A stretch of DNA of 64,000 nt from Vibrio lentus (GTDB lineage Bacteria; Pseudomonadota; Gammaproteobacteria; Enterobacterales; Vibrionaceae), in contig NZ_JAUFQE010000002.1 of assembly GCF_030409755.1 (NCBI RefSeq), forward strand, positions 1,674,001 through 1,738,000. Reading direction: 5' to 3'. This document shows, piece after piece, positions 34,773 through 44,431 of this stretch; within the stretch, counting starts at the first letter, position 1, and every line of letters starts with the position of its first letter. The notes below the pieces were generated by a model. The model ran no database searches and had not been told where the DNA came from. It saw nothing but the letters and a program-made list of their open reading frames with translations. The position numbers and the translations under genes were made by a program.

Positions 34773-36362
34773 GTGAACAAGGCCATTGAAATCAAAAAGC
34801 TGGGAACCATTGAGGTCATCAATTCTTCCGTTCCTTACTCGCAAGATCCAACCAGTGTTTTTCATACTCTGTGTGAAAACAAAACAGACAGTCTGTTGTT
34901 GGAATCTGCTGAGATTGAATCTAAACAGAACCTGACAAGCCTACTCCTTATCGACTCTGCTGTTCGCATCGTATGTCGCGGACATGAAGTAACCTTTCAA
35001 GCGTTGACTCAAAATGGTCAAGCGCTAATCGAACACCTAGCTCAAAACGTTAAAACAGAGATAAAATCTGACCTAACGGATAACGTATTGACGCTGACTT
35101 TTGTCGAACCAAGCAACGAATTAGACGAAGATTCACGTTTAAGAGAAGCGTCTTCATTCGATGCACTGCGTTTGGTTCAGCATAGCTTTGAGCAAGACGC
35201 GGATAACAAACACGCGTTATTCATGGCTGGCCTATTCGCTTACGACATCGTGGCGAACTTTGAACCGCTAGGCGATGCTGAAGCGACCAACAACTGCCCT
35301 GACTTTGTTTTCTACGTTGCCGAGACACTATTACGTTTCGACCACCAAGAAAACGAAGGCCTGCTTCACGCGAGCTTGTTTGCTCAAGATGAAAGCATCA
35401 AAGCGCAATTAACAGAGCGCCTAGCCGACATTCAAACACAGTGTCAGTCATTGAAAGCCATCACAGAAGTTACGCCACTCGACAATGTTGACGCTGTACC
35501 AAGCGTTTCAGATGAAGACTTCTGCCAAACGGTTCGTGATTTAAAAGAATACGTCGTTAAAGGCGATGTATTCCAAGTGGTACCTTCACGTCGCTTTACG
35601 CTACCTTGCCCTGCTCCACTGGCTGCTTACAAAGAACTCAAGCAAAGTAATCCAAGCCCTTACATGTTCTACATGCAAGACGAGCTGTTTACTCTGTTTG
35701 GTGCTTCTCCAGAAAGTGCACTGAAGTACGAAACTGAAACCAACCAAATCGAAATTTACCCAATTGCAGGTACTCGTCGTCGCGGTAAACGCCCAGACGG
35801 TCAAATCGATTTCGACCTAGATAGCCGTATCGAACTTGAACTGCGTACCGACAAGAAAGAAAACGCTGAACACATGATGCTGGTCGACCTAGCACGTAAC
35901 GATGTGGCACGTATTGCAGAAGCTGGCACTCGCCACGTAGCAGACTTGCTGAAAGTTGATCGCTACAGCCATGTAATGCACTTGGTTTCTCGTGTGGTTG
36001 GTCAGCTCCGTGAAGACTTAGATGCCCTGCACGCTTACCAAGCTTGTATGAACATGGGTACGCTAACGGGCGCACCAAAAATCCGCGCAATGCAGCTTAT
36101 CCGTGACGTAGAAAAAACGCGTCGTGGTAGCTACGGTGGCGCAGTCGGTTACCTAACAGGCGAAGGCACGTTAGATACTTGTATCGTCATTCGTTCTGCT
36201 TACGTTGAAGATGGCGTAGCACAAGTACAAGCGGGCGCGGGCGTGGTGTTCGACTCTGACCCACAAGCAGAAGCGGATGAAACTCGCGGCAAAGCTCAAG
36301 CGGTTATCTCAGCGATTCAAGCAGCTCATACTAAAAACCTAACAAATAAGAAGGAGTCGTAA
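34773..36362 (+). CDS. trpE: Anthranilate synthase component I
   Basis: TrpE converts chorismate to anthranilate with ammonia from TrpG. The start is GTG 34773 (VNKAIEIKKLG): AAAGGAGGT lies 3 bases upstream and Vibrio TrpE proteins begin there, while ATG 34710 would add 21 unmatched residues. The product is 529 residues. LLLESAEI near residue 40 is the tryptophan feedback site. The chorismate-binding domain has PSRRFTLP, AGTRRRGK, and the C-terminal GTLTGAPKIRAM and GAGVVFDSDP motifs. The stop is two bases before trpG. Confidence 0.97.
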   Translation: MNKAIEIKKLGTIEVINSSVPYSQDPTSVFHTLCENKTDSLLLESAEIESKQNLTSLLLIDSAVRIVCRGHEVTFQALTQNGQALIEHLAQNVKTEIKSDLTDNVLTLTFVEPSNELDEDSRLREASSFDALRLVQHSFEQDADNKHALFMAGLFAYDIVANFEPLGDAEATNNCPDFVFYVAETLLRFDHQENEGLLHASLFAQDESIKAQLTERLADIQTQCQSLKAITEVTPLDNVDAVPSVSDEDFCQTVRDLKEYVVKGDVFQVVPSRRFTLPCPAPLAAYKELKQSNPSPYMFYMQDELFTLFGASPESALKYETETNQIEIYPIAGTRRRGKRPDGQIDFDLDSRIELELRTDKKENAEHMMLVDLARNDVARIAEAGTRHVADLLKVDRYSHVMHLVSRVVGQLREDLDALHAYQACMNMGTLTGAPKIRAMQLIRDVEKTRRGSYGGAVGYLTGEGTLDTCIVIRSAYVEDGVAQVQAGAGVVFDSDPQAEADETRGKAQAVISAIQAAHTKNLTNKKES

Positions 36363-36364
36363 TC

Positions 36365-36991
36365 ATGGCTGATATTGTATTCATCGATAACTTCGACTCG
36401 TTCACTTACAACCTTGTAGACCAGTTCCGTTCATTAGGTCACAGCGTGAAAATTTACCGTAACAACATTCCTGCAAAGGTAATTGAAGCGGCGATCAATG
36501 AACTAGACAACCCTGTTGCATTGCTCTCGCCAGGCCCAGGCGCTCCGGCTGATGCGGGCTGCATGCCTGAGCTGATTCAGCTACTAAAAGGCAAAGTGCC
36601 AATGATTGGTATTTGCTTAGGCCACCAAGCGATTGTTGAAGCCTACGGCGGTACCGTTGCAGGCGCTGGCGAAATCATTCATGGTAAGGTGTCGATGATG
36701 GAACACCAAAACCATGCGACTTACCAAGGCTTACCTTCGCCACTGGCTATCGCTCGCTACCACTCTTTAGTGGCAACGCATGTATCCGATAGCCTAACGG
36801 TGACCGCTGAAGTCGATGATTTGGTGATGTCTGTGGTTCAAGAACAAGACAAGGTTTGTGGATTCCAATTCCACCCTGAATCAATTATGACGACCTACGG
36901 TGCAACGCTTCTGGCGAACGCTATCGAATGGGCTCTTGAGAAACCTCTTCGCCTTGAGAAAAGCTCTACCCTTGAGAAGAAAGGAAAATAG
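36365..36991 (+). CDS. trpG: Anthranilate synthase component II (glutamine amidotransferase)
   Basis: TrpG hydrolyses glutamine and passes ammonia to TrpE. The 208-residue product is a class I amidotransferase: oxyanion loop LLSPGPGAP, nucleophile Cys84 in GICLGHQ, and the His-Glu pair in FQFHPES. In E. coli this domain is fused to TrpD; in Vibrio it is a separate gene, as here. It is preceded by AAGGAG at the end of trpE and followed 9 bases later by trpD. Confidence 0.97.
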   Translation: MADIVFIDNFDSFTYNLVDQFRSLGHSVKIYRNNIPAKVIEAAINELDNPVALLSPGPGAPADAGCMPELIQLLKGKVPMIGICLGHQAIVEAYGGTVAGAGEIIHGKVSMMEHQNHATYQGLPSPLAIARYHSLVATHVSDSLTVTAEVDDLVMSVVQEQDKVCGFQFHPESIMTTYGATLLANAIEWALEKPLRLEKSSTLEKKGK

Positions 36992-37000
36992 GAAACGATC

Positions 37001-37996
37001 ATGGAACAGATTAATAAACTTTACGAACAGCAGTCTCTTACTCAAGAAGAAAGCCAACAATTGTTTGATGTGATCATCAAGGGTGAGCTAGACCCAATCT
37101 TGATGGCTTCTGCTCTGACTGCATTGAAAATCAAAGGCGAAACGCCTGATGAGATCGCTGGCGCGGCGAAAGCACTGCTTGCCAATGCAAACCCGTTCCC
37201 ACGTCCTGATTACGATTTTGCAGACATCGTAGGTACAGGAGGCGACGGTCACAACACCATCAACATTTCTACAACTTCTGCATTTGTAGCAGCAGCGTGT
37301 GGCTTAAAAATCGCGAAGCACGGTAACCGCAGTGTATCGAGCAAATCAGGTTCTTCTGACTTACTGGACTCGTTCGGCATTAACCTAGCGATGACAGCGG
37401 AAGACACTCGTACTGCTGTTGACGAGCTTGGCGTAGCATTCCTATTTGCTCCGCAGTATCACGTTGGTGTACGTCACGCGATGCCGGTGCGTCAAACAAT
37501 GAAAACACGCACTATCTTCAACATCCTTGGCCCACTGATTAACCCTGCTCGCCCTAACATCGAGTTAATGGGTGTTTACAGCAAAGAGCTAGTACGCCCT
37601 ATCGCAGAAACCATGCTGCAAATGGGCATGAAGCGCGCGGCGGTTGTTCACGGTAGCGGCCTTGATGAAGTGGCTATTCATGGCGAAACCATCGTTGCTG
37701 AAATCAAAGACGGCGCAATTCACGAATACACAGTGACACCGGCAGACTTTGGCCTGAACACTCACCCTCTTGAAGCAATCAAGGGCGGCGAGCCAGAAGA
37801 GAACAAAGCCATCACAACCGATATCCTGACGGGTAAAGGCAGTGATGCTCAAGTTGGCGCAGTGGCAGTCAACGTTGCTCTGCTGATGCGTCTATTTGGT
37901 CACGAAGATCTAAAAGCCAACGCACAGCAAGCGATTGACGCAATGAACTCTGGCAAAGCGTACGAGCTTGTGAAAAAGCTTGCTGCACACGCCTAA
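37001..37996 (+). CDS. trpD: Anthranilate phosphoribosyltransferase
   Basis: TrpD transfers the phosphoribosyl group of PRPP to anthranilate. The 331-residue product has the PRPP-binding GTGGDGHNTINIS near residue 79, KHGNRSVSSKSGSSD near 106 and LGPLINPARP near 170, all family landmarks. The N-terminal helical domain is complete. The stop lies 25 bases before the trpCF start. Confidence 0.97.
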   Translation: MEQINKLYEQQSLTQEESQQLFDVIIKGELDPILMASALTALKIKGETPDEIAGAAKALLANANPFPRPDYDFADIVGTGGDGHNTINISTTSAFVAAACGLKIAKHGNRSVSSKSGSSDLLDSFGINLAMTAEDTRTAVDELGVAFLFAPQYHVGVRHAMPVRQTMKTRTIFNILGPLINPARPNIELMGVYSKELVRPIAETMLQMGMKRAAVVHGSGLDEVAIHGETIVAEIKDGAIHEYTVTPADFGLNTHPLEAIKGGEPEENKAITTDILTGKGSDAQVGAVAVNVALLMRLFGHEDLKANAQQAIDAMNSGKAYELVKKLAAHA

Positions 37997-38021
37997 CGAA
38001 CGACGAATTGAGACAAAGAAC

Positions 38022-39473
38022 ATGACACAGACTACCGATAAATTGTCGACCCACGTTTCAGTCAAAGAAGCTGAAATGGCGGAAGTATTAGCAAAAATCG
38101 TTCGTGATAAATACCAATGGGTTGAAGCGCGTAAGCAGACTCAACCACTGGACGAGTTTAAGGCAGCGTTAACCGCAACAGACCGCAGCTTTTATGATGC
38201 ACTGAGCAGCGAACAAACGGTTTTCATCACTGAATGTAAGAAGGCCTCTCCGTCAAAAGGTTTAATCCGTGACGAGTTTGATTTGGACTACATTGCATCG
38301 GTTTACAACAACCACGCAAACGCGATTTCAGTGCTGACAGACGAGAAATACTTCCAAGGTGACTTCGAGTTTTTACCTAAGGTTCGCAGCATTGCTAAGC
38401 AGCCTATCCTGTGTAAAGACTTCATGGTTGATACCTACCAGGTTTACTTAGCTCGTCACTACTCAGCTGACGCAATTTTGCTAATGCTTTCGGTATTGGA
38501 TGACGAAGAGTACAAAGCGCTGGCTGACGTCGCTCACTCGCTAAATATGGGTGTACTTACCGAAGTCAGTAACGAAGAAGAGCTTCACCGCGCAGTCGCT
38601 TTAAAAGCAAAAGTGATCGGTATTAATAACCGTAACCTACGTGACCTTTCGACGGATCTGAACCGTACTAAAGAGTTGGCTCCGCTGGTTCGCGAACTGG
38701 CTCCAAACGCAGTCGTGATTTCAGAGTCTGGGATCTACACACATCAACAAGTTCGTGACCTTTCAACATTTGCAGATGGCTTCCTAATCGGCAGCTCTCT
38801 TATGGCTGAAAAGAACCTAGAACTTGCGGTGCGCAAAGTAACACTCGGTGAAAACAAGGTGTGTGGTTTAACTCACTCTGATGATGCCGCGAAAGCGTAT
38901 CAAGCTGGTGCGGTATTCGGTGGTCTGATTTTCGTTGAAGCATCTAAGCGTCATGTGGATATCGAAGCAGCTCGTTTAACCATGAGCGGCGCACCGCTGA
39001 ACTACGTGGGTGTGTTCCAAAACCACAGCGTAGCAGACGTTGAAAAAACGGTTTCTGAGCTAGGTTTATTTGCGGTGCAACTGCACGGTGATGAGTCTCA
39101 AGCATTTGTCGATGAGTTAAAACAGTCACTGCCTGAAAGCGTTGAGATTTGGAAAGCTTACGGTGTGGCTTCTGGTGCTGAAAAAGGCGGTGAGAGCTCG
39201 CTGCCAGAATTACTAGAAAGCAACGTGACTCGTCACCTGCTAGATACTAAAGTGGGTTCTCAAACGGGTGGTACTGGCCAAGCGTTCGATTGGAGCCTAA
39301 TCAACAACCAAAGCGCAATCATGTTGGCAGGTGGTCTAAGCCCAGAAAATGCTAACCAAGCGGCTAAGTTGGGTTGTTTAGGATTAGACCTAAATTCTGG
39401 CGTTGAATCCGCTCCAGGTAAAAAAGACGCAGACAAACTGCAACGCGCTTTTACAGCGATTCGTAATTACTAG
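38022..39473 (+). CDS. trpCF: Indole-3-glycerol-phosphate synthase / phosphoribosylanthranilate isomerase
   Basis: This bifunctional enzyme performs two successive steps of tryptophan synthesis. The N-terminal TrpC half (residues about 1-255) has FITECKKASPSKGLI and the later VISESGIYTH motif. The C-terminal TrpF half (about 257-483) opens KVCGLTHSDDAAKAY and contains VQLHGDES, with MLAGGLSPENA and GLDLNSGVE at the phosphate site. The 483-residue fusion is the enteric/Vibrio form. I chose ATG 38022; an earlier ATG at 37980 overlaps trpD and adds unmatched residues. Confidence 0.95.
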   Translation: MTQTTDKLSTHVSVKEAEMAEVLAKIVRDKYQWVEARKQTQPLDEFKAALTATDRSFYDALSSEQTVFITECKKASPSKGLIRDEFDLDYIASVYNNHANAISVLTDEKYFQGDFEFLPKVRSIAKQPILCKDFMVDTYQVYLARHYSADAILLMLSVLDDEEYKALADVAHSLNMGVLTEVSNEEELHRAVALKAKVIGINNRNLRDLSTDLNRTKELAPLVRELAPNAVVISESGIYTHQQVRDLSTFADGFLIGSSLMAEKNLELAVRKVTLGENKVCGLTHSDDAAKAYQAGAVFGGLIFVEASKRHVDIEAARLTMSGAPLNYVGVFQNHSVADVEKTVSELGLFAVQLHGDESQAFVDELKQSLPESVEIWKAYGVASGAEKGGESSLPELLESNVTRHLLDTKVGSQTGGTGQAFDWSLINNQSAIMLAGGLSPENANQAAKLGCLGLDLNSGVESAPGKKDADKLQRAFTAIRNY

Positions 39474-39523
39474 TCCAAGCTCGGCTCTAGGAATTAGAAA
39501 GCAGAAACTAAAAACATATTTGT

Positions 39524-39545
39524 GAGCTTTGCTTCAGCGAAGCTC
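39524..39545 (+). other. Intercistronic hairpin between trpCF and trpB
   Basis: GAGCTTTGC and GCGAAGCTC form a 9-bp stem with one G-U pair and loop TTCA. It sits in the 130-bp trpCF-trpB gap and has no T tract, so it is more likely an RNA processing or stability element than a terminator. Confidence 0.5.
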
Positions 39546-39603
39546 AAACAAGATTAAATGACTTGGTGTGAAGACACATCAATAGAATTGAAGGAATAAC
39601 ACA

Positions 39604-40794
39604 ATGGCTAAACTCGATGCCTACTTCGGTGAATACGGTGGTCAATACGTACCGCAGATCCTAGTGCCAGCACTAGACCAACTAGAACAAGCATTTATCG
39701 ATGCACAAGCCGATCCTGAGTTCCGCAGTGAATTCATGACGCTTCTGCAAGAGTACGCAGGTCGCCCAACGGCACTAACGCTAACGCGTAACCTGACTAA
39801 AGGTACAAAAACTAAACTGTACCTAAAGCGTGAAGATCTACTTCACGGCGGTGCTCACAAGACAAACCAAGTACTTGGTCAAGCGCTGCTAGCAAAACGT
39901 ATGGGTAAGCAAGAAATCATCGCTGAAACTGGTGCAGGCCAACACGGTGTGGCAACGGCTCTAGCATGTGCTCTGTTGGGCCTTAAGTGTCGTGTTTACA
40001 TGGGTGCCAAAGACGTTGAGCGTCAAAGCCCGAACGTATTCCGCATGAAGCTAATGGGCGCAGAGGTTATTCCTGTTCATTCTGGCTCTTCAACGCTAAA
40101 AGATGCATGTAACGAAGCACTACGTGACTGGTCTGCAACTTATGAAGACGCGCACTACCTATTGGGTACTGCAGCGGGTCCTCACCCATTCCCAACGATT
40201 GTTCGTGATTTCCAACGCATGATTGGTGAAGAAACGAAGAACCAAATTCTAGCTCGTGAAGGTCGCCTTCCAGATGCCGTTATCGCTTGTGTTGGCGGTG
40301 GTTCAAACGCTATCGGCATGTTCGCTGATTTCATTGAAGAAGAGTCTGTTCGCCTAATCGGTGTAGAGCCTGCTGGTAAAGGTATTGATACTGACCAACA
40401 CGGCGCGCCGCTTAAACACGGTAAAACCGGTATTTTCTTCGGTATGAAAGCCCCACTGATGCAAGATGAGAACGGCCAAGTAGAAGAGTCTTACTCTGTA
40501 TCTGCGGGTCTAGATTTCCCATCAGTTGGTCCTCAACACGCGCACCTAAATGCGATTGGCCGTGCTGAATACGACAACGTGACCGATGACGAAGCGCTAG
40601 AAGCGTTCCAATTGATTGCACGTAAAGAAGGTATTATCGCAGCACTAGAGTCATCTCATGCCTTGGCTCATGCAGTTAAAATGGCTCACGACGACCCTGA
40701 GAAAGAACAGCTATTAGTCGTTAACTTATCTGGTCGTGGTGACAAAGACATTTTCTCTGTACACGACATTCTTAAAGAGAAAGGAGCATTATAA
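39604..40794 (+). CDS. trpB: Tryptophan synthase beta subunit
   Basis: TrpB condenses indole with serine, using PLP. The 396-residue product has the PLP lysine at residue 86 in HGGAHKTNQ, the catalytic glutamate in ETGAGQHG near 109 and the phosphate-binding loop VGGGSNAIG near 232. Its stop TAA shares one base with the trpA start ATG, so the two subunits of the complex are translationally coupled. Confidence 0.98.
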   Translation: MAKLDAYFGEYGGQYVPQILVPALDQLEQAFIDAQADPEFRSEFMTLLQEYAGRPTALTLTRNLTKGTKTKLYLKREDLLHGGAHKTNQVLGQALLAKRMGKQEIIAETGAGQHGVATALACALLGLKCRVYMGAKDVERQSPNVFRMKLMGAEVIPVHSGSSTLKDACNEALRDWSATYEDAHYLLGTAAGPHPFPTIVRDFQRMIGEETKNQILAREGRLPDAVIACVGGGSNAIGMFADFIEEESVRLIGVEPAGKGIDTDQHGAPLKHGKTGIFFGMKAPLMQDENGQVEESYSVSAGLDFPSVGPQHAHLNAIGRAEYDNVTDDEALEAFQLIARKEGIIAALESSHALAHAVKMAHDDPEKEQLLVVNLSGRGDKDIFSVHDILKEKGAL

Positions 40795-41600
40795 TGGATC
40801 GCTATCAATCACTCTTCACTCGCTTAGCTGAAAAGAATCAGGGCGCATTTGTACCATTCGTAACGGTTGGCGATCCTAACCCTGAGCAATCTCTTAAGAT
40901 CATGGAAACCTTGGTTGAAGCGGGTGCAGATGCACTTGAGCTTGGTATTCCATTCTCTGATCCTCTTGCAGATGGCCCAACAATCCAAGGTGCGAACATT
41001 CGTGCTTTAGATTCTAAAGTAACGCCAGATGTGTGTTTTGATCTTATTGGTCAAATTCGCGCTAAATACCCAGAGCTACCAATCGGCCTACTGATGTACG
41101 CGAACTTGGTTTACGCACGTGGTATCGAGAACTTCTACGAACGCTGCGCAAAAGCAGGTATCGATTCAGTATTGATTGCTGATGTACCAACCAATGAAAG
41201 CGGCGAATTTGTTGCTGCTGCGAAGAAGTTTGGAGTTCACCCAATCTTTATTGCTCCGCCAACAGCAAGCGATGAAACACTTCAATCAGTTTCTGAGCTA
41301 GGTGGCGGTTACACATACCTACTTTCTCGCTCAGGCGTAACGGGTGCAGAAACAAAAGCAAACATGCCTGTGACAGCCCTACTTGATCGTTTGAACAAAT
41401 TTGATGCGCCACCAGCACTGCTTGGTTTCGGTATCTCTGCTCCTGAACAAGTAAAAGAAGCGATTGTAGCGGGCGCTGCAGGTGCTATCTCTGGCTCAGC
41501 GGTGGTGAAAATCATTGAAAACAACGTTGAACAACCAGAAGCAATGCTTAAAGCACTTGCTGAGTTTGTTACGCCGATGAAAGCGGCTACCCAAAAATAA
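40794..41600 (+). CDS. trpA: Tryptophan synthase alpha subunit
   Basis: TrpA cleaves indole-3-glycerol phosphate and channels indole to TrpB. The 268-residue TIM-barrel protein has the catalytic pair Glu49 ([10 protein letters not shown]) and Asp60 (LADGPTIQ) at the same positions as in E. coli, and the phosphate loop [10 protein letters not shown] near 210. It is last in the trp operon and followed by a strong terminator. Confidence 0.98.
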   Translation: MDRYQSLFTRLAEKNQGAFVPFVTVGDPNPEQSLKIMETLVEAGADALELGIPFSDPLADGPTIQGANIRALDSKVTPDVCFDLIGQIRAKYPELPIGLLMYANLVYARGIENFYERCAKAGIDSVLIADVPTNESGEFVAAAKKFGVHPIFIAPPTASDETLQSVSELGGGYTYLLSRSGVTGAETKANMPVTALLDRLNKFDAPPALLGFGISAPEQVKEAIVAGAAGAISGSAVVKIIENNVEQPEAMLKALAEFVTPMKAATQK

Positions 41601-41637
41601 TCGACGGTCATTAAATAGAACCAGCGATTCAAATACT

Positions 41638-41667
41638 AAAAGGCTCCACAACTGTGGAGCCTTTTTA
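41638..41667. terminator. trp operon terminator
   Basis: AAAGGCTCCACA and TGTGGAGCCTTT form a 12-bp stem with a two-base centre, followed by T residues. The minus side also ends in TTTT, so it may serve the slipin gene too. Confidence 0.9.
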
Positions 41668-41687
41668 TTATTCGTCATTCACGCTAA

Positions 41688-42485
41688 CTACTCATCAGCT
41701 TTCATCGCTTTCTTAATCGCAGCCTCATTGAGCGTCGCTTTGATCGGGTCGGTTATCTTCTCCACTAGATCGATGGGCATTGGGAAGATGATGGTGGAGG
41801 TTCTTTCGTTAGCCACCTCGGTTAGCGTTTGCATATATCGCAATTGAATGGCGTTGGGCGCTTGATTCAGCACTTCGGCCGCTTCGCGTAATTTGGTCGA
41901 TGCTTCTAACTCACCCGTCGCATGTATCACCTTGGCTCGACGAGAACGTTCCGCCTCTGCTTGTTTAGCAAGAGCTCGTACCATACTGTCATCCAGATCA
42001 ACATGCTTGATCTCGACATTGGCAATCTTGATCCCCCAGTTATCGGTGTGTTGATCCAGTATCGCTTGTAAGTCTCTATTAAGCTCTTCACGCTCAGACA
42101 ACAGCTCATCCAGTTCATGCTGACCGAGCACCGAACGTAGCGTTGTTTGTGAAAGTTGGCTGGTCGCTTCAAGGTAATTCTCAACGTTGTTGATCGCCAT
42201 CTTCGGATCCAGCACTCGGAAATACACCACGGCATTCACCTTGACCGACACGTTATCGCGTGTGATCAAATCTTGTGTTGGAACATCCAAAACGATAGTT
42301 CGTAGATCCACTCGCACAATTTGTTGGATAAAAGGAATGATGATAATCAAGCCCGGCCCTTTCACACCGTAAAAGCGCCCGAGGAAGAACACCACTGCAC
42401 GCTCGTACTCGCGCAGCACTCTGAACATGCTGGCTATTAACAAGATAACGAGCACGATGACAATACCTATAGTGTGTATAAACAT
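41688..42485 (-). CDS. Slipin (stomatin/SPFH-family membrane protein)
   Basis: The 265-residue protein has one N-terminal membrane segment ([16 protein letters not shown]) followed by the SPFH/Band 7 domain, with [21 protein letters not shown] near residue 28 and a coiled-coil C-terminus. Slipins form oligomers that organise membrane proteins. It lies 69 bases downstream of a long NfeD gene on the same strand, the conserved stomatin operon pair. Its client is not known. Confidence 0.9.
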   Translation of the reverse strand: MFIHTIGIVIVLVILLIASMFRVLREYERAVVFFLGRFYGVKGPGLIIIIPFIQQIVRVDLRTIVLDVPTQDLITRDNVSVKVNAVVYFRVLDPKMAINNVENYLEATSQLSQTTLRSVLGQHELDELLSEREELNRDLQAILDQHTDNWGIKIANVEIKHVDLDDSMVRALAKQAEAERSRRAKVIHATGELEASTKLREAAEVLNQAPNAIQLRYMQTLTEVANERTSTIIFPMPIDLVEKITDPIKATLNEAAIKKAMKADE

Positions 42486-42554
42486 AACCGCCCCCTAATG
42501 GTAACGATGGATAAGCAATTAATAATTCAATAACGTTTGTACTAGCATTCCGCG

Positions 42555-43961
42555 CTAACTAGATTTAGATGATGTCTCATCGGGCAACGCCTCAACATCC
42601 AACAACAACCCAGTCAGTTTGGTCACTCTAATAAGTTGCCCCGCTTGCAATTCACTCGCGCATTTGGCTTGCCAGATCTCACCTTCAACCAATACTCGAC
42701 CCGTACCGGGGAAGCCGCTTACCACTTTGCCAGTGTCGCCGACAACCGCTTCCATTCCCGTAGTCACCGGCTTGTTTCTCACTCGGACTAGCATAGAGAT
42801 AGTTACAACGATAAAAGCGACAGAGAATAGGCTAATACCGATAATTAACGGCAATGCGATTTGATAACCCGGCACTTCGGTATCCATCAGCATGATCGAG
42901 CCCAATGTAAATGCGGCGACGCCACCCAAACCGAAAATCCCGAAGCTCGGGCTAAAGGCCTCTGCCACCATTAAGGCAATTCCAAGCAGAATCAACGCAA
43001 GGCCTGCGTAACTCACCGGCAGCATTTGTAAAGAATACATCGCCAATAACAGACAGATACCGCCCAATACACCCGGTAAGCCGACGCCAGGGTTATAGAA
43101 CTCAAGGAGCAAACCATAGATGCCGATGAGCATCAGAATGTAAGCGACATTTGGATTTGTGATCACCGAGAGCAAACTAAAGCGCCAGTCTTGTTCTCGC
43201 TCGACAAAAGCAACATCACTAAGTTGGACTTCCTGACTGACACCGTTGATGGTGATGACGCGTCCGTTGCTCAGTTCAACCAATTGCTGAAGATCGCTGG
43301 CAATAAAATCAATCACGTTAAGAGTCAGTGCATTCTCAGAATCCAAGCTGGCTGCCTCTCTTACCGCTTTTTCTGCCCATTCTTCGTTACGTTTGTGCAG
43401 CTTAGCCAAACTGACGATGTAGGCAGCTGCATCATTAATGACTTTCTTTTCCATCGCAGTGGTGGCTTTTACTTGGTCTGAGTTCTCTTGTTTAGTTTCG
43501 TCTTGCTCACTCGCTGACGTGTTGTCATCTTTATTGGCATCATCTTGAGGAGATAAAGGATTAGTCGGCGCTTTGCCACCGCCGAGAGACACAGGCGTGG
43601 CTGCGCCTAAATTGGTTCCGGGCGCCATAGAGGCGATATGGCTGGCAAGTAAAATATAGGTTCCGGCGCTCGCTGCTCGTGACCCCGCAGGCCCAACCCA
43701 AGTAGCGACTGGAATCGGTGACGTGGTGATGGATCGAATAATGTCACGCATCGACGAATCTAACCCGCCAGGCGTGTTCATTTTCAAAATAATGAGCTTT
43801 GCTTGCTCATCGTGAGCTTGTTCTATTTCTCTCGTGAGGTAATCACTGGTCGCCGGACCTATCCCTCCGTTCACCTCAATCACCCAGACATCATCGGCCT
43901 GAGCAAACACTGAGCTGAACAACAGAAGAAACGCAAACAAGTACTTTAATATAAAAGTCAT
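42555..43961 (-). CDS. Long-form NfeD protein (ClpP-class membrane serine protease)
   Basis: The 468-residue protein has a signal peptide (ends near FAQADD), then a ClpP-like periplasmic protease domain: LKMNTPGGLDSSMRD, and the nucleophile region GSRAASAGTYIL near residue 95. Next come four or five membrane segments (about 265-395) and a C-terminal OB-fold (GKVVSGFPGTGRVLVEGEIW). A variable acidic spacer rich in Asp, Asn and Lys interrupts the protease domain near 130-165. Archaeal homologues cleave stomatin, which fits the slipin gene next to it. Confidence 0.88.
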   Translation of the reverse strand: MTFILKYLFAFLLLFSSVFAQADDVWVIEVNGGIGPATSDYLTREIEQAHDEQAKLIILKMNTPGGLDSSMRDIIRSITTSPIPVATWVGPAGSRAASAGTYILLASHIASMAPGTNLGAATPVSLGGGKAPTNPLSPQDDANKDDNTSASEQDETKQENSDQVKATTAMEKKVINDAAAYIVSLAKLHKRNEEWAEKAVREAASLDSENALTLNVIDFIASDLQQLVELSNGRVITINGVSQEVQLSDVAFVEREQDWRFSLLSVITNPNVAYILMLIGIYGLLLEFYNPGVGLPGVLGGICLLLAMYSLQMLPVSYAGLALILLGIALMVAEAFSPSFGIFGLGGVAAFTLGSIMLMDTEVPGYQIALPLIIGISLFSVAFIVVTISMLVRVRNKPVTTGMEAVVGDTGKVVSGFPGTGRVLVEGEIWQAKCASELQAGQLIRVTKLTGLLLDVEALPDETSSKSS

Positions 43962-44431
43962 AGCCCCTCTCCTTACAACTGAGATGCTAGATAGACGTTT
44001 TATTTAAAGCGCAGAGGTAACATCTTGGTAATAAATAGATACCTTAAGCATAGTTCAGGCTAAATTTCACACAACACGTACCTGTGGATTTACCCCAACA
44101 TAAACGTTCAAAAAACACTCGCAAATGAAATCAAAATGTTAATGGGACGTTTTCAACACCAACGATTGTAAATCATTCACAAAACCTCCAGCGAAAAAGC
44201 TTTTATAAATTCAACAAATAACATCGCTATAAAAAACCAAGGCAAACGATTGCATTGTTGTGCAAAATCAACAAATGACATTAGACCACCTGTTTTTCAG
44301 AGACTTTCACCTCTGCTCATATTGATAAATGTAAAGGATACGTGTAAAACTCGTCGCGAAATATTAATCCAATGGTACATCGTACATTGGTGAGTAGTTC
44401 TGGGATTTTTATATTTAGTAGCACAGAGGTT
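43962..44431. other. Divergent intergenic region nfeD/symporter (470 bp)
   Basis: This AT-rich non-coding DNA holds promoters for both neighbours. The right half contains a LacI-family-like operator (44240-44255) overlapping an inverted repeat TTGCA-N6-TGCAA (44250-44265). I see no gene or terminator in it. Confidence 0.6.
44240..44255. promoter_or_regulatory. Possible PurR/LacI-family operator
   Basis: AGGCAAACGATTGCAT has the central CpG and GCAAACG half typical of PurR-type operators, matching about 12 of 16 consensus positions by eye. It lies 192 bases upstream of the symporter start, overlapped by TTGCA-TTGTTG-TGCAA. The factor is a guess. Confidence 0.35.
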
